This document shows positions 8,408 to 17,650 of a DNA stretch of 17,676 bases, in pieces (position 1 is the stretch's first letter; each line of letters starts with the position of its first letter). The DNA lies in the NCBI GenBank assembly GCA_903892315.1, contig CAITHY010000002.1, positions 1 to 17,676 on the forward strand, given 5' to 3'. A program made the position numbers and the translations under genes. Under the pieces are notes generated by a model. It had not been told where the DNA came from and ran no database searches. It was given only the letters and a program-made list of their open reading frames with translations. The stretch is from an uncultured beta proteobacterium (GTDB lineage: Bacteria > Pseudomonadota > Gammaproteobacteria > Burkholderiales > Burkholderiaceae).

Positions 8408-10026
8408 ACCTGAACCCCCTCAAAGTGCATGCCTAACTCTTCAACCTCTGCAGCAAATACTTGGGCACGCTCAACATAGTCACGGAACTGATCTAAGCTT
8501 GCACAGGCTGGGGATAACAACACCAAATCTCCAGATACTGCATGAGTTGCGGCAGCTTGAACTGCAGAAATTAAATTGCCACAATTTGTACTTTGAATTC
8601 CAGAGCCAAGAGCCTCACCAATTGCAGCACCGTCTTTACCAATCAGGAAAGCGCCCTTCACAAAACGTAAAGCGGGTTCCCGTAGCGGACTGAAATCTTG
8701 ACCTTTGCCATCGCCACCAGCAATCAACCAAATGCGTTTACCAGACTCGTTACTACCTAGGCCATTCAATGCAGCGACAGTCGCGCCTACATTAGTGCCC
8801 TTGCTGTCATCTACATACTCAACGTCTTTAACAATCGCAATACTTTGTACACGATGTGGCTCACCATGGTAATCACGCAAGCCATGTAAGAGCACGTTCA
8901 TAGGTAAATTAGCAGCACGCGCCAAGGCTAGAGCTGCTAGCGCATTTAAAGCATTGTGACGACCACGTATTCTTAAGGCATCTGCTGGAATTAAACGCTT
9001 CAGTCGCAATGGCTCATCTTCTTCTACTACTGCAGATTTGCGACGACGCTTAGGCTTAGGCTCAACATCTTCATCTACTTCAGCCCACACCAACCAATCA
9101 ATTCCGCCAGCACGTAAATCGTGCTCAATTCCAAAAGTACCTTGCTCATCTGGGCGATTAGAGCCAAAAGTCACAATAGCTCTCTCTGCTTTTTGCTCTT
9201 CAGATAGCAGGCCCATCACTAGGGAATCATCACGATTCAGAATGCAAACCGTATCAAGGCCAAATATCCGTGACTTAGCTTGCGCATAGGCTTGCATATC
9301 GCCATGCCAATCCAAATGATCTTGAGTAATATTCAATACTGTTGCTGCTGTAGCATTTAAGGTATGGGTGTAGACCAACTGAAAACTAGATAACTCCAAG
9401 ACCCAAACATCCGGCATATCTACAATTTGATCGGCAATATCCAAACAGCTCATGAGCTTATCTAATGCTGCAGGACTAATATTTCCTGCAACAGCAACCT
9501 TCTTACCAGCACGCTCACAGAGTTGTCCGGTTAATGCTGTGGTAGTTGTTTTGCCATTTGTTCCAGTCACAGCCAGAACTGCAGCCGCATAATTCAATTC
9601 TTGCGCTTGCGCCATACGACTTAAAGCAGAAATTGCGCGAGCAAAAAATTCAACCTCACTCCACACATCGATTTCAGCCTGCTCTGCCTTAACCAAGAAA
9701 GCATAGGTTGGGTCTTGCACCGGAGAAAGTCCCGGGCTAATACCAATCACATCAATATGGTTGAGCAAGTTCTCATCTAAAGGACCAAAACAAATATCTT
9801 TGAGGCCCGCAATCCGAAGCTCTTCGAGCCAGGCGTTTTGACGCTGAGTAAAAGATGCTTGCTCACGCGTATCGGCCAAGCGGACTTCTGCACCATTTCG
9901 TAGACACCACTTCGCCATAGCTACACCAGACTCACCCAATCCCAAAATAAGGAATCGGCTTGGAGCTTGATAACCTTCATCGCTCATGAAGGCGGCATTT
10001 GCAAAGGAATTTTCTAGAATCAACAT
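8404..10026 (-). CDS. murD: UDP-N-acetylmuramoyl-L-alanine--D-glutamate ligase MurD
   Basis: Cytoplasmic ATP-dependent ligase that adds D-Glu to UDP-MurNAc-L-Ala. The N-terminal UDP-binding motif LGLGESG is at 28-34, the ATP loop GTNGKTTT at 155-162, and NITQDHLDWHG at 232-242. The probable carbamylated lysine is K251 in AYAQAKSRIF, and the C-terminal domain carries DDSKGTN (406-412) and LSPACASLDQF (504-514). At 540 residues it is about 100 longer than E. coli MurD. Part of the excess is a charged insert (about 316-342) with a KPKRRRK core flanked by acidic residues. The start is uncertain: neither this ATG nor the in-frame ATG at 9987 (codon 14) has a clear ribosome-binding site. The shorter form leaves a more usual N-terminus. 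It starts 13 bases after the mraY stop. Confidence 0.95.
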   Translation of the reverse strand: MLILENSFANAAFMSDEGYQAPSRFLILGLGESGVAMAKWCLRNGAEVRLADTREQASFTQRQNAWLEELRIAGLKDICFGPLDENLLNHIDVIGISPGLSPVQDPTYAFLVKAEQAEIDVWSEVEFFARAISALSRMAQAQELNYAAAVLAVTGTNGKTTTTALTGQLCERAGKKVAVAGNISPAALDKLMSCLDIADQIVDMPDVWVLELSSFQLVYTHTLNATAATVLNITQDHLDWHGDMQAYAQAKSRIFGLDTVCILNRDDSLVMGLLSEEQKAERAIVTFGSNRPDEQGTFGIEHDLRAGGIDWLVWAEVDEDVEPKPKRRRKSAVVEEDEPLRLKRLIPADALRIRGRHNALNALAALALARAANLPMNVLLHGLRDYHGEPHRVQSIAIVKDVEYVDDSKGTNVGATVAALNGLGSNESGKRIWLIAGGDGKGQDFSPLREPALRFVKGAFLIGKDGAAIGEALGSGIQSTNCGNLISAVQAAATHAVSGDLVLLSPACASLDQFRDYVERAQVFAAEVEELGMHFEGVQV

Positions 10027-10039
10027 ATTTACTTTTGGA

Positions 10040-11209
10040 TCACCGTAACTTCAAGCTAGATAAGCCAATTAAGACCAGAAGAATGGTAATAATCCAGAAA
10101 CGCACAACCACTTGCGTCTCCTTCCAACCACCCAATTCAAAATGATGATGCAATGGCGCCATCCGGAAAATGCGACGGCCCTCTCCAAAATGCTTTTTAG
10201 TGAGCTTGAACCAAAACACTTGCAGCATTACCGAAACAGTCTCGGCAACAAAAATGCCACCCATCACAAACAACACAATTTCTTGACGCACAATCACGGC
10301 GATAGTGCCGAGAGCTCCGCCCAAAGCAAGCGCACCGACATCACCCATAAAAACTTGTGCTGGATGTGTGTTGAACCAAAGGAAGGCCAAACCAGCGCCA
10401 CCCATAGCCCCACAGAAAATCATTAGTTCACCAGCGCCTGGAATATAGGGGAAGAGAAGGTACTTTGCATAAATGGCATTGCCCATCACATAGGCAAAAG
10501 CACCCAATGCAGCGCCTACTAAGATCACCGGCATGATGACAAGGCCATCTAGGCCGTCGGTCAAGTTCACAGCATTACTACTACCGACGATCACTAGGTA
10601 GCTCAAAATAATGAAGCCCATCACGCCCAATGGATAGCTCACTTCTTTCATGAAAGGCAACAGCAAATTGGTTTTTGCAGGCAGATCTAAAGCAAATCCG
10701 CTTCTTAGCCAGTCATAAAATAATTGCAACACCTTGAGGTTGTTCACCTCGGAAACGGAGAACGCAAGATAGATGGCGGCAAATAAGCCAATTAAGGTTT
10801 GCCAGAAGAACTTTTCTCTTGAGGCCATACCTTTAGGGTCTTTGTAGACCACTTTACGGTAGTCATCTACCCAGCCCACCAAACCAAACCCAAAGGTCAC
10901 AATCATCACAATCCAAATAAATCGGTTGCTGAGATCGGCCCACAACATGCATGAGATAAAGATACCAATCAAAATCAAAACACCGCCCATAGTTGGGGTG
11001 CCTGATTTCACTAAATGGGTTTGTGGCCCATCTGTGCGTACTGCCTGACCGATCTTCAGGGCGCTTAATTTACGAATCACCCAAGGTCCAGCAGCTAAAC
11101 CAATTAATAATGCAGTCACCGTTGCCATCACGGCTCTGAAAGTGATGTAGTTAAATACCCGGAAGAATCCGAAATCATCTTGTAACCATTGCGCTAACAT
11201 TAAGAGCAT
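10040..11209 (-). CDS. mraY: Phospho-MurNAc-pentapeptide transferase MraY (lipid I synthase)
   Basis: Inner-membrane enzyme that transfers phospho-MurNAc-pentapeptide to undecaprenyl phosphate, forming lipid I. About ten membrane spans are visible. Catalytic and Mg-binding landmarks are DD at 115-116 (VDDYRK), NLTDGLDGL (215-223, with D218 and D221), VFMGD (286-290) and the HHH motif in APLHHHFE (351-358). Length is 389 residues (E. coli 360). The first ATG was chosen because MLLMLAQWL lines up with the usual MraY N-terminus (E. coli MLVWLAEHL) and GAGGAGG lies seven bases upstream. A second in-frame ATG at 11200, in a TAATG overlap with the murF stop, is the weaker choice. The gene overlaps the end of murF by ten bases. 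Confidence 0.97.
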   Translation of the reverse strand: MLLMLAQWLQDDFGFFRVFNYITFRAVMATVTALLIGLAAGPWVIRKLSALKIGQAVRTDGPQTHLVKSGTPTMGGVLILIGIFISCMLWADLSNRFIWIVMIVTFGFGLVGWVDDYRKVVYKDPKGMASREKFFWQTLIGLFAAIYLAFSVSEVNNLKVLQLFYDWLRSGFALDLPAKTNLLLPFMKEVSYPLGVMGFIILSYLVIVGSSNAVNLTDGLDGLVIMPVILVGAALGAFAYVMGNAIYAKYLLFPYIPGAGELMIFCGAMGGAGLAFLWFNTHPAQVFMGDVGALALGGALGTIAVIVRQEIVLFVMGGIFVAETVSVMLQVFWFKLTKKHFGEGRRIFRMAPLHHHFELGGWKETQVVVRFWIITILLVLIGLSSLKLR

Positions 11210-12648
11210 GTTTTAGCCTCCTCTAACAGGGCCTGCACTACACGCTCCATGCGCATAAATCGTGAACCTTTAACCAAAATATTTAAGTGTTGATTGCCTT
11301 CACTAGACTGGACATGCAAAGCATCTCTCAATTGCATGATGAGGCTATCCATATCGGCAAAATGCGTCGCACTAGATGTAGTCGCGCCATTACCAGCAGT
11401 CTCATTAAATCCCTGAAGAGCAAATTGGCACTGCTCTCCCAATACAAATAGCTTTGAAACTCCCTGCTCAGCAGCATAAGCGCCCACCTCTCGATGGAAC
11501 TCAGGGCCTTGATTGCCAACCTCACCCATATCACCCAAAATTAACCAAGATAAATTACCTGATTGCTTTAAAGCATCAATAGCAGCTCTTACGGAATCTG
11601 GGTTGGCGTTATAGCTATCATCAATTAAGGTGTGATTTGAATCAATCACTTTTGCTTGCATACGCCCATTGACAGGCGAGAATGATTCGAGACCCTGCTT
11701 AATCTTTTCAAGACTGACACCTGCCGCGATACCAACTGCACTTGCTGCCAAAGCATTGCGAACATTGTGACTACCCAAAGTATTTAACTGAACTTCAATA
11801 GTCCCTTGTTCAGTATCTATCTGCACAAGCCCATTACTCAATAGAGTTCCAGTCACTGCAGCCGATAGCTTGACCTGCGCAGATGACAACACAAAATCGA
11901 CAACCTTACGGCCTGCAGCAGTATGGCGCCAAACACTTGAAAATTCTGAATCTGCTGGAAATACAGCGATGCCATCACTTGGCAAAGCACGAATGGCATC
12001 AGAGTGCTCTTCTGCTACTGCCGCTACCGTAGCCATGAACTCTTGATGCTCGCGCTGAGCATTATTAATTAATGCAATATTCGCTTGCGCAATTGCAGCT
12101 AACTGCGCCGTTTCACCGGGATGGTTCATCCCAAGCTCAATCACAGCAAGGCGATCCGTCGCACGTAATTTCAATAAAGTTAATGGCAAGCCAATATCGT
12201 TATTTAGATTTCCCTTGGTAACTAAGGTATGTTGTTCGCCAACTGCAGCTTTAAAAATGGAGGCGATCATCTCTTTAACAGTAGTTTTACCATTGCTACC
12301 AGTAACTAAGGCCAAAGGAATGGGGTGATTAGCTCGCCATGCTTTTGCTAAATTTCCTAAACCAACCCGCGTGTTTGAAACGCAAATCGCAGGTAAATCC
12401 GGCGGGCATTTATCCTCTGTGCTAATTAGGGCTGCACCAGCACCTGCCTTAGCAACATCGGATAAAAAGTCATGTGCATCAAAGCGCTCGCCAACTAAAG
12501 CAACAAATAATTCGTTACGATCGACCTGGCGACTATCGGTACCCACTCGAGAAATAGATATATTCTGAGCAGCCTCCGCAGAAGTATTCAGTAACTTGCT
12601 GCCGGGCAACATTGTCTGTGCTTGGGCAAGGGTGGTCATGATAGACAT
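11200..12648 (-). CDS. murF: UDP-MurNAc-tripeptide--D-Ala-D-Ala ligase MurF
   Basis: Cytoplasmic Mur ligase that adds the D-Ala-D-Ala made by Ddl, completing UDP-MurNAc-pentapeptide. Motifs: TDSRQV (37-42) in the substrate domain, the ATP loop TGSNGKTT (116-123), [14 protein letters not shown] (146-159), ELGMNHPGE (171-179), and DDSYNANP (343-350) in the C-terminal domain. Length is 482 residues (E. coli 452). The ATG at 12648 shares its A with the murE stop (TGATG) and has a GGAGGTGGAG purine run ending four bases upstream. A second ATG at codon 4 (12639) is possible but further from that site. The C-terminus EEAKTCS overlaps the mraY start and its GAGGAGG codes for Glu-Glu plus one base of Ala. 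Confidence 0.97.
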   Translation of the reverse strand: MSIMTTLAQAQTMLPGSKLLNTSAEAAQNISISRVGTDSRQVDRNELFVALVGERFDAHDFLSDVAKAGAGAALISTEDKCPPDLPAICVSNTRVGLGNLAKAWRANHPIPLALVTGSNGKTTVKEMIASIFKAAVGEQHTLVTKGNLNNDIGLPLTLLKLRATDRLAVIELGMNHPGETAQLAAIAQANIALINNAQREHQEFMATVAAVAEEHSDAIRALPSDGIAVFPADSEFSSVWRHTAAGRKVVDFVLSSAQVKLSAAVTGTLLSNGLVQIDTEQGTIEVQLNTLGSHNVRNALAASAVGIAAGVSLEKIKQGLESFSPVNGRMQAKVIDSNHTLIDDSYNANPDSVRAAIDALKQSGNLSWLILGDMGEVGNQGPEFHREVGAYAAEQGVSKLFVLGEQCQFALQGFNETAGNGATTSSATHFADMDSLIMQLRDALHVQSSEGNQHLNILVKGSRFMRMERVVQALLEEAKTCS

Positions 12649-14198
12649 CAGACTCCACCTCCAGCGGCTAGGCGAATATGCTCTTGATCAGAAAAATCAA
12701 ATTTCTTGCCATTGATTTCTTGAGTAGTTTCATGACCCTTGCCAGCAACCAAGACAATATCGCAAACAGCCGCATGACGAATTGCGGCCATGATGGCAGA
12801 TGCACGATCAACAATCAATTGAATGTTCTGCGCGTCCTTACTAATACCACTGCGCACCATCTGCATGATAGCTTTCGGATCTTCAGAGCGAGGGTTATCA
12901 CTTGTAATCAGAATTTGGTCGGCATTACGCTCTGCGACAGCACCCATTAGCGAACGTTTACCAGCATCGCGATCACCACCACAACCAAATACACACCAAA
13001 TTTTTCCACCGCGCTGCTCAGCAATAGGGCGCAATGCTTGTAAGGTTTTTTCCAAAGCATCTGGGGTATGCGCGTAATCTACAACCGCTAATAAGCCCTC
13101 TGTCTTTTGAGATTTACCCAAAGGAATTAACTCCATGCGACCAAGCACTGGATTTAATTGGCTCACTTTTTGAGCGGCCACTTCACAGCTCATACCCTGC
13201 GAAAGTAAAACTGTCCATACCGCAAGCGCATTACTTACATTAAATTCACCTAACAAAGGAATATGCAATTGAGCACTTCCCACTCCATCACAAATGAAAC
13301 ATGCGTTGTAACCCGCCCCACTCAATAAAATGTCTTTTGCATAGATACGACTTAAACGATCGCCAAATTTTTCAAAGCCTTGGAAAGCGGATTGCGATAG
13401 TGCATAGGCCCAGACCTTCAAACCCTCTTTTGCCAGCAGGTTCATGGCAAGCTCACGACCAAAAGCATCGTCTAAATTAATCACTGCGTGCTCAAGGCCA
13501 GTTTGCTGAAATAATTTGGCCTTTGCTTCAGCGTAATCGGCCATGCTGCCGTGGTAATCCAAATGATCCTGCGTCAGATTCGTAAATACTGCACAGTGAA
13601 TTTCTGTACCAGAGATTCTTTCTTGATGCAAAGCATGTGAAGATACTTCCATCGCGACATGTTTCGCCCCAGCATTGCGTAAGTCTGCAAGCTGAGTTTG
13701 TAACTTAGGAGCGTCTGGAGTCGTATAGCCAGTTTGAATTAATGCGCCAGGGAATCCAGAACCTAAAGTTCCCAAAACTGCAGCCCGATGGTTGCTAGCA
13801 TCTAAAGCTTGAGCTAACCACTGCGTGATACTAGTCTTACCATTGGTACCGGTAACACCAATGATGTTTAATTCTTTACTCGGATAGCCATACCATTGCG
13901 CGCATAACTCTCCTGCTTTTACAGCAAGTCTTTCAACAGCAAAACATTGTGGATGATCTAAAAATTGCTTATCCATACCTGCAGGATCGAATACTACTGC
14001 GGCTGCTCCCCTATCTAATGCGGCATCAATAAATTGACGGCCATCGCGTGAGGCGTTGCTATGACCTACCGGATAGGCAAAAAAGATATCGCCAGACTGA
14101 ATCTGGCGACTATCCGCACATACTTTTGCTGAGGAATTCGCTAGCGTATGTAGGTGGTCAATCAAATGATTGGTGTCTATATTCAAATCCACCCTCAT
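12648..14198 (-). CDS. murE: UDP-MurNAc-L-Ala-D-Glu--meso-diaminopimelate ligase MurE
   Basis: Cytoplasmic ligase adding the third peptide residue. The DNPR motif (434-437) is the signature of enzymes that use meso-diaminopimelate, so the wall is expected to be of the usual Gram-negative DAP type. Other landmarks: CADSRQIQSGDIFFA (27-41) in the UDP domain, the ATP loop GTNGKT (117-122), TTPDAP (159-164), NLTQDHLDYHG (207-217), a probable carbamylated lysine at K226 (YAEAKAKLF) and DYAHTPD (374-380). Length is 516 residues (E. coli 495). The ATG forms an ATGA overlap with the ftsI stop, and I see no good Shine-Dalgarno upstream, so initiation may depend on ribosomes finishing ftsI. The C-terminal Gly-Gly-Gly-Val codons supply the murF ribosome-binding site. 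Confidence 0.98.
   Translation of the reverse strand: MRVDLNIDTNHLIDHLHTLANSSAKVCADSRQIQSGDIFFAYPVGHSNASRDGRQFIDAALDRGAAAVVFDPAGMDKQFLDHPQCFAVERLAVKAGELCAQWYGYPSKELNIIGVTGTNGKTSITQWLAQALDASNHRAAVLGTLGSGFPGALIQTGYTTPDAPKLQTQLADLRNAGAKHVAMEVSSHALHQERISGTEIHCAVFTNLTQDHLDYHGSMADYAEAKAKLFQQTGLEHAVINLDDAFGRELAMNLLAKEGLKVWAYALSQSAFQGFEKFGDRLSRIYAKDILLSGAGYNACFICDGVGSAQLHIPLLGEFNVSNALAVWTVLLSQGMSCEVAAQKVSQLNPVLGRMELIPLGKSQKTEGLLAVVDYAHTPDALEKTLQALRPIAEQRGGKIWCVFGCGGDRDAGKRSLMGAVAERNADQILITSDNPRSEDPKAIMQMVRSGISKDAQNIQLIVDRASAIMAAIRHAAVCDIVLVAGKGHETTQEINGKKFDFSDQEHIRLAAGGGV
12653..12662 (-). promoter_or_regulatory. murF ribosome-binding site in the murE 3' end
   Basis: GGAGGTGGAG, a doubled Shine-Dalgarno-like run, lies four bases before the murF ATG at 12648 and 13 before the alternative ATG at 12639. 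It favours the first ATG and encodes the glycines of the MurE tail. Confidence 0.65.
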
Positions 14199-15967
14199 CG
14201 TTTCAAAACCACATGTTGTGCCTGTACAGCCGCCGGCCGAATTTCTTCTGGAGCCTTATCTTCCAATACCATTTGCTTAACTTTGTTGTCTGGCAAAACA
14301 TTCAATGAGCGCAATGTCTCCCCAACAATTGTTGAGAATACGGGTGCTGCAACATCGCCACCGTAGTGACTTCCACCAGTAGGCTCATCAATCATTACCG
14401 CTACAACAATCCGTGGGGCGCTAATGGGGGCAAGTCCAGCAAAGTAAGCGCGATAAGAATTGCCATATCCTTTGCCAACTAATTTATGGGCAGTACCTGT
14501 TTTTCCGCCAACACGATAACCTTCAGCCTGCGCTTTGACTGCAGTGCCACCAGGCTCAGTAACTGCTTCCATCATGTTACGCATTTCAATAGCCGTTTTT
14601 GGTGACAGCACTTTAACGCCTGGCTTGAACTCAGGGCTACGCTCAATTGTCAGGGGTACCAATTCACCATCACGCGCGAAGACTGTGTACGCGCGCGCCA
14701 CCTGAAAGAGAGAAGCAGAAATACCATAGCCAAATGCAATACGGGCTTGATCGGTAGGCATCCATTTTTTGAAAGGATGTACTGTGCCAGCAACGGCACC
14801 AGGAAAACCAATTTTTGGCGCTTGACCAAGGCCAACTGCGGTATATAAGTCCCACATTTCTTCGGGGGAAAGATTATTCATCGCAATCTTTGCAGTACCA
14901 ATGTTGCTAGATTTTTGAATAATTTGTGCAACCGTTAGATTCCCATATGGATGCGTATCGGTAATTGGCTTTGGTCCAACTAAATAACTCGCACCAATCA
15001 CCATATTGGTATCCGGCCTGATAGCGCCTTTTTCCAAAGCAATTGAAATCGTTAACGGCTTGATAGTTGAACCAGGCTCAAAGGTATCGGTCAATACGCG
15101 ATTACGTAATTGCTCACCCGTTAAATACCTACGATCATTTGGGTTGTAGCTTGGGTAATTTGCCAATGCCAGAATCTCACCCGTTTGGGTATCGAGTACA
15201 ACAGCGCCGCCTGCTTTGGCGTGATGCTTTTCAACCGCATCTTTTACCGCGTTATAAGCCAAAAACTGAATCTTGCTATCAATAGATAGGTTTAAATCTT
15301 TGCCATTTTGTGGCAACTGCAAAATGGCAACATCTTCGACAACACGACCCAAGCGATCAACCACCACGCGTCTTTGACCAGGATGACCAGCAAGCTCATT
15401 CTCGCGAGAAAGCTCCATACCTTCCTGACCTTTGTCATTTACATTCGTAAAGCCAACCACGTGCGCCATTGCTTCGCCTTCTGGGTAGAAGCGACGATAC
15501 TCATTATTCAAGCCAATGCCAGGGATCTCTAACTGTTTAATTTGCTGCGCTACAACAGGGTCTACTTGACGCTTTAAGAAGATCTGCTTACGTTCTTCTT
15601 TGAGTTTTTTGCGCAACTCAGCTTCACTCATTTGCAAAAGGCTTGCCAATTTCTGCACTTTGTCTGCAGCCAAATCATCTGGAACCGTGTCGTTATAGGC
15701 AATCACCGACTTAGCTTCCAAGCTCGTTGCAATCACCTGACCATTGCGATCCAAAATTTTTCCGCGACTAGCGGGTAGCTCCAATTCGCGCTGTGTGCCA
15801 CGCACTCCTTTGGCTTCATAGAATGCGTTCCCTGGTCCCTGAATCCAAAACGCACGTAACAGCAACATCATGAACACAAAGAACAAAAGGAATAACATCA
15901 AGCGCGACCGCCACATTGGCAGACGCAACACTAAATTCGGCGTAGTAGAGAATCCAACCGGCCTCAT
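14195..15967 (-). CDS. ftsI: Septal transpeptidase FtsI (PBP3)
   Basis: Class B penicillin-binding protein that crosslinks septal peptidoglycan in the periplasm, working with FtsW. A short cytoplasmic tail and one membrane span (about 21-41) lead into the N-terminal dimerisation/pedestal domain with SRGKILDRNGQ (67-77). The transpeptidase domain has all three active-site motifs: STIK at 300-303 with nucleophile Ser300, SSN at 353-355 and KTGT at 489-492. Length is 590 residues, essentially that of E. coli (588). The ATG overlaps the ftsL stop as ATGA, with AAGGAGG four bases upstream inside the last ftsL codons. No sign of truncation or unusual active-site residues. It should be the target of beta-lactams such as aztreonam and cephalexin, by family knowledge. 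Confidence 0.98.
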   Translation of the reverse strand: MRPVGFSTTPNLVLRLPMWRSRLMLFLLFFVFMMLLLRAFWIQGPGNAFYEAKGVRGTQRELELPASRGKILDRNGQVIATSLEAKSVIAYNDTVPDDLAADKVQKLASLLQMSEAELRKKLKEERKQIFLKRQVDPVVAQQIKQLEIPGIGLNNEYRRFYPEGEAMAHVVGFTNVNDKGQEGMELSRENELAGHPGQRRVVVDRLGRVVEDVAILQLPQNGKDLNLSIDSKIQFLAYNAVKDAVEKHHAKAGGAVVLDTQTGEILALANYPSYNPNDRRYLTGEQLRNRVLTDTFEPGSTIKPLTISIALEKGAIRPDTNMVIGASYLVGPKPITDTHPYGNLTVAQIIQKSSNIGTAKIAMNNLSPEEMWDLYTAVGLGQAPKIGFPGAVAGTVHPFKKWMPTDQARIAFGYGISASLFQVARAYTVFARDGELVPLTIERSPEFKPGVKVLSPKTAIEMRNMMEAVTEPGGTAVKAQAEGYRVGGKTGTAHKLVGKGYGNSYRAYFAGLAPISAPRIVVAVMIDEPTGGSHYGGDVAAPVFSTIVGETLRSLNVLPDNKVKQMVLEDKAPEEIRPAAVQAQHVVLKR

Positions 15968-16230
15968 TTAGCCTCCTTCAAATACAAAGTACGCTCAGGA
16001 GAAATAGGCGCCATATGCAATTGATTGCGAGCAACATCACGAATACGCGCAGATTTCGAAAGATTACGCTGCTCATACTCCAAGCGCAGCCAGTCTTGGT
16101 TTAACTTACGCTCTTCTATCTGTGCGCGCTCTTGAAGAATGAATAATTTTCGCGCACGCTGCTGAGCCGCCACCAGAGATAGAGCACAAATTAATAGTAA
16201 TGCGAGCAGAGTCAAGGTAGCGCGATTCAT
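15964..16230 (-). CDS. ftsL: Cell division protein FtsL
   Basis: Small bitopic divisome protein that pairs with FtsB through a periplasmic coiled coil and, with FtsQ, activates FtsW-FtsI. The 88 residues consist of a very short cytoplasmic N-terminus, one hydrophobic span (about 5-23), a charged heptad-like helix (about 25-65), and a C-terminal [18 protein letters not shown] segment that fits the FtsL family. It is shorter than E. coli FtsL (121), mainly at the N-terminus. Sequence alone is weakly diagnostic for this family, but the position between rsmH and ftsI makes the call firm. ATGA overlaps occur at both ends, and GGGA lies about eight bases before the ATG. Confidence 0.93.
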   Translation of the reverse strand: MNRATLTLLALLLICALSLVAAQQRARKLFILQERAQIEERKLNQDWLRLEYEQRNLSKSARIRDVARNQLHMAPISPERTLYLKEAK

Positions 16231-17177
16231 GCAGATGTTCCCATCCGCTTTTCAGCCACACGCATGATTGCCGAGCGGGCACGAGGATTCTCAGACACCT
16301 CTATATCACTTGGCTTAACGCGACTAATAATTTCAAGCGCACTCTGTGGCAAATCTTTTTCACGCACCGGTAAACCCCGGGGTACCTCTACTTTTGCATG
16401 CGCTTGCATGAACTGCTTTACGATGCGATCTTCTAAGGAATGAAAGCTAATCACCGCAAGTCTTGCGCCGGGCTTTAATAATTTCAAAGCCGCCTTCAAA
16501 CCAAGCTCTAAATCTTCTAACTCGCGATTAATAAAAATACGCAAAGCCTGAAAGGTTCTGGTTGCAGGATCCTGACCAGCTTCGCGTGTACGCACTACGC
16601 TCGCAACTAGACTTGCTAACTGAGTAGTTGTTTTAGGAGAAAGTCCTTCTTCTCGCTTAGCCACAATGGCTTTTGCGATCTGAAATGCAAAACGTTCTTC
16701 TCCGTAAGTCTTAATCACGTGAGTGATTTCCTCCGGTGGGGCCTGCTCCAACCACTCTGCTGCGGTTAAACCATGATCGGTATTCATGCGCATATCGAGC
16801 GGACCTTCTCGACGAAATGAAAAGCCCCGATGCGCTTCGTCCACTTGGGGAGAACTGATCCCCAAGTCCAACAAAATTCCATCGACTGATTCCGCTTCCG
16901 CGTACTGATCCATCTGCGCAAAACTGTCGTGCACAATTTTCAATCGTGGGTCGTTGATTTTTTGCGCTACTGCAATTGCATCCAAATCCTTGTCGAAGGA
17001 GATCATGTGCGCGGAAGGATTCAACTCCTTGAGCAAGGCTTGCGTGTGACCGCCGCGCCCGAAGGTCCCATCGATTACCAAAATTTGGTTTGCTGCACTT
17101 TGCTTTTGAATCAGCGGACCGCCAACTAGCGCCGTCACCGCCTCGGCCAGCAATACTGGGCGATGAGTTATGTTCAT
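16227..17177 (-). CDS. rsmH: 16S rRNA (cytosine-1402-N4) methyltransferase RsmH (MraW)
   Basis: SAM-dependent methyltransferase that makes the N4 methyl of m4Cm1402 in 16S rRNA, near the ribosomal P site. It is the second gene of nearly all dcw clusters though its task is translational. Motifs: [10 protein letters not shown] (5-14), the SAM-binding [10 protein letters not shown] (36-45), FDKDLDA (61-67), LDLGISSPQ (103-111), [13 protein letters not shown] (119-131), [12 protein letters not shown] (243-254) and NPRARSA (297-303). Length is 316 residues (E. coli 313). The ATG follows the mraZ stop by 12 bases with an AGGGTG motif just upstream. The gene ends in an ATGA overlap with ftsL. Confidence 0.98.
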   Translation of the reverse strand: MNITHRPVLLAEAVTALVGGPLIQKQSAANQILVIDGTFGRGGHTQALLKELNPSAHMISFDKDLDAIAVAQKINDPRLKIVHDSFAQMDQYAEAESVDGILLDLGISSPQVDEAHRGFSFRREGPLDMRMNTDHGLTAAEWLEQAPPEEITHVIKTYGEERFAFQIAKAIVAKREEGLSPKTTTQLASLVASVVRTREAGQDPATRTFQALRIFINRELEDLELGLKAALKLLKPGARLAVISFHSLEDRIVKQFMQAHAKVEVPRGLPVREKDLPQSALEIISRVKPSDIEVSENPRARSAIMRVAEKRMGTSA

Positions 17178-17189
17178 GGCACCCTGTCA

Positions 17190-17621
17190 TCAAAAATTAA
17201 ATTGCTTGAGTGCTTCAGGCATGCCTTGTGCAATCGCAGCCTGTTCTTTTGCAGCGTATGTAGCTGCGTCCCACAACTCCAAGTGACTTCCCATGCCAAG
17301 CAAAATCACTTCTTTTTCAATACCGGCAGCAGCGCGTAACTCTGGACTCACCAGTACGCGACCAGCACCATCCAAATCAACCTCTGCTGCGTTACCCAAA
17401 AAAATACGGCGCCACCAATGGGCATCCATCGGAAGTTGTGCGACTCTTGCTCTGAAGGTTTCCCACTCTGGCCTCGGGAAAAGCAGTAGGCACCCATCGG
17501 GGTGTTTTGTAAGTGTGATTCGGCCCTCACCCTGAACCAACAAGGCGTCACGATGCTTAGCCGGCACAGACATGCGGCCTTTTGCATCTAAATTGAGAGC
17601 TGACGCACCTTGAAACACCAT
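17190..17621 (-). CDS. mraZ: Transcriptional regulator MraZ
   Basis: DNA-binding protein of the SpoVT/AbrB fold, known in E. coli to repress its own mra promoter. It forms ring-shaped oligomers. Both halves of the duplicated fold are visible: [13 protein letters not shown] at 12-24 and [15 protein letters not shown] at 82-96. The N-terminus [14 protein letters not shown] matches the family (E. coli FRGATLVNLDSKGR), which supports the ATG. An in-frame TAA sits directly before that ATG, so no upstream extension is possible. Length is 143 residues (E. coli 152). It is the first gene of the cluster, and three boxes of its own presumed binding site lie in the 30 bases before it. Confidence 0.97.
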   Translation of the reverse strand: MVFQGASALNLDAKGRMSVPAKHRDALLVQGEGRITLTKHPDGCLLLFPRPEWETFRARVAQLPMDAHWWRRIFLGNAAEVDLDGAGRVLVSPELRAAAGIEKEVILLGMGSHLELWDAATYAAKEQAAIAQGMPEALKQFNF

Positions 17622-17625
17622 TTAC

Positions 17626-17650
17626 CCCACTTTTTCACACTTCCTCCCAC
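17626..17650 (-). promoter_or_regulatory. MraZ operator: three 10-bp-spaced GTGGG-type boxes
   Basis: On the minus strand GTGGG (17650-17646), GTGTG (17640-17636) and GTGGG (17630-17626) recur at exactly ten bases, each separated by five bases. This is the arrangement known for E. coli MraZ (TGGGN repeats with five-base spacers), so autoregulation is very likely. The middle box deviates at one base. The boxes run from the presumed -10 into the leader next to the start codon. Confidence 0.85.
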
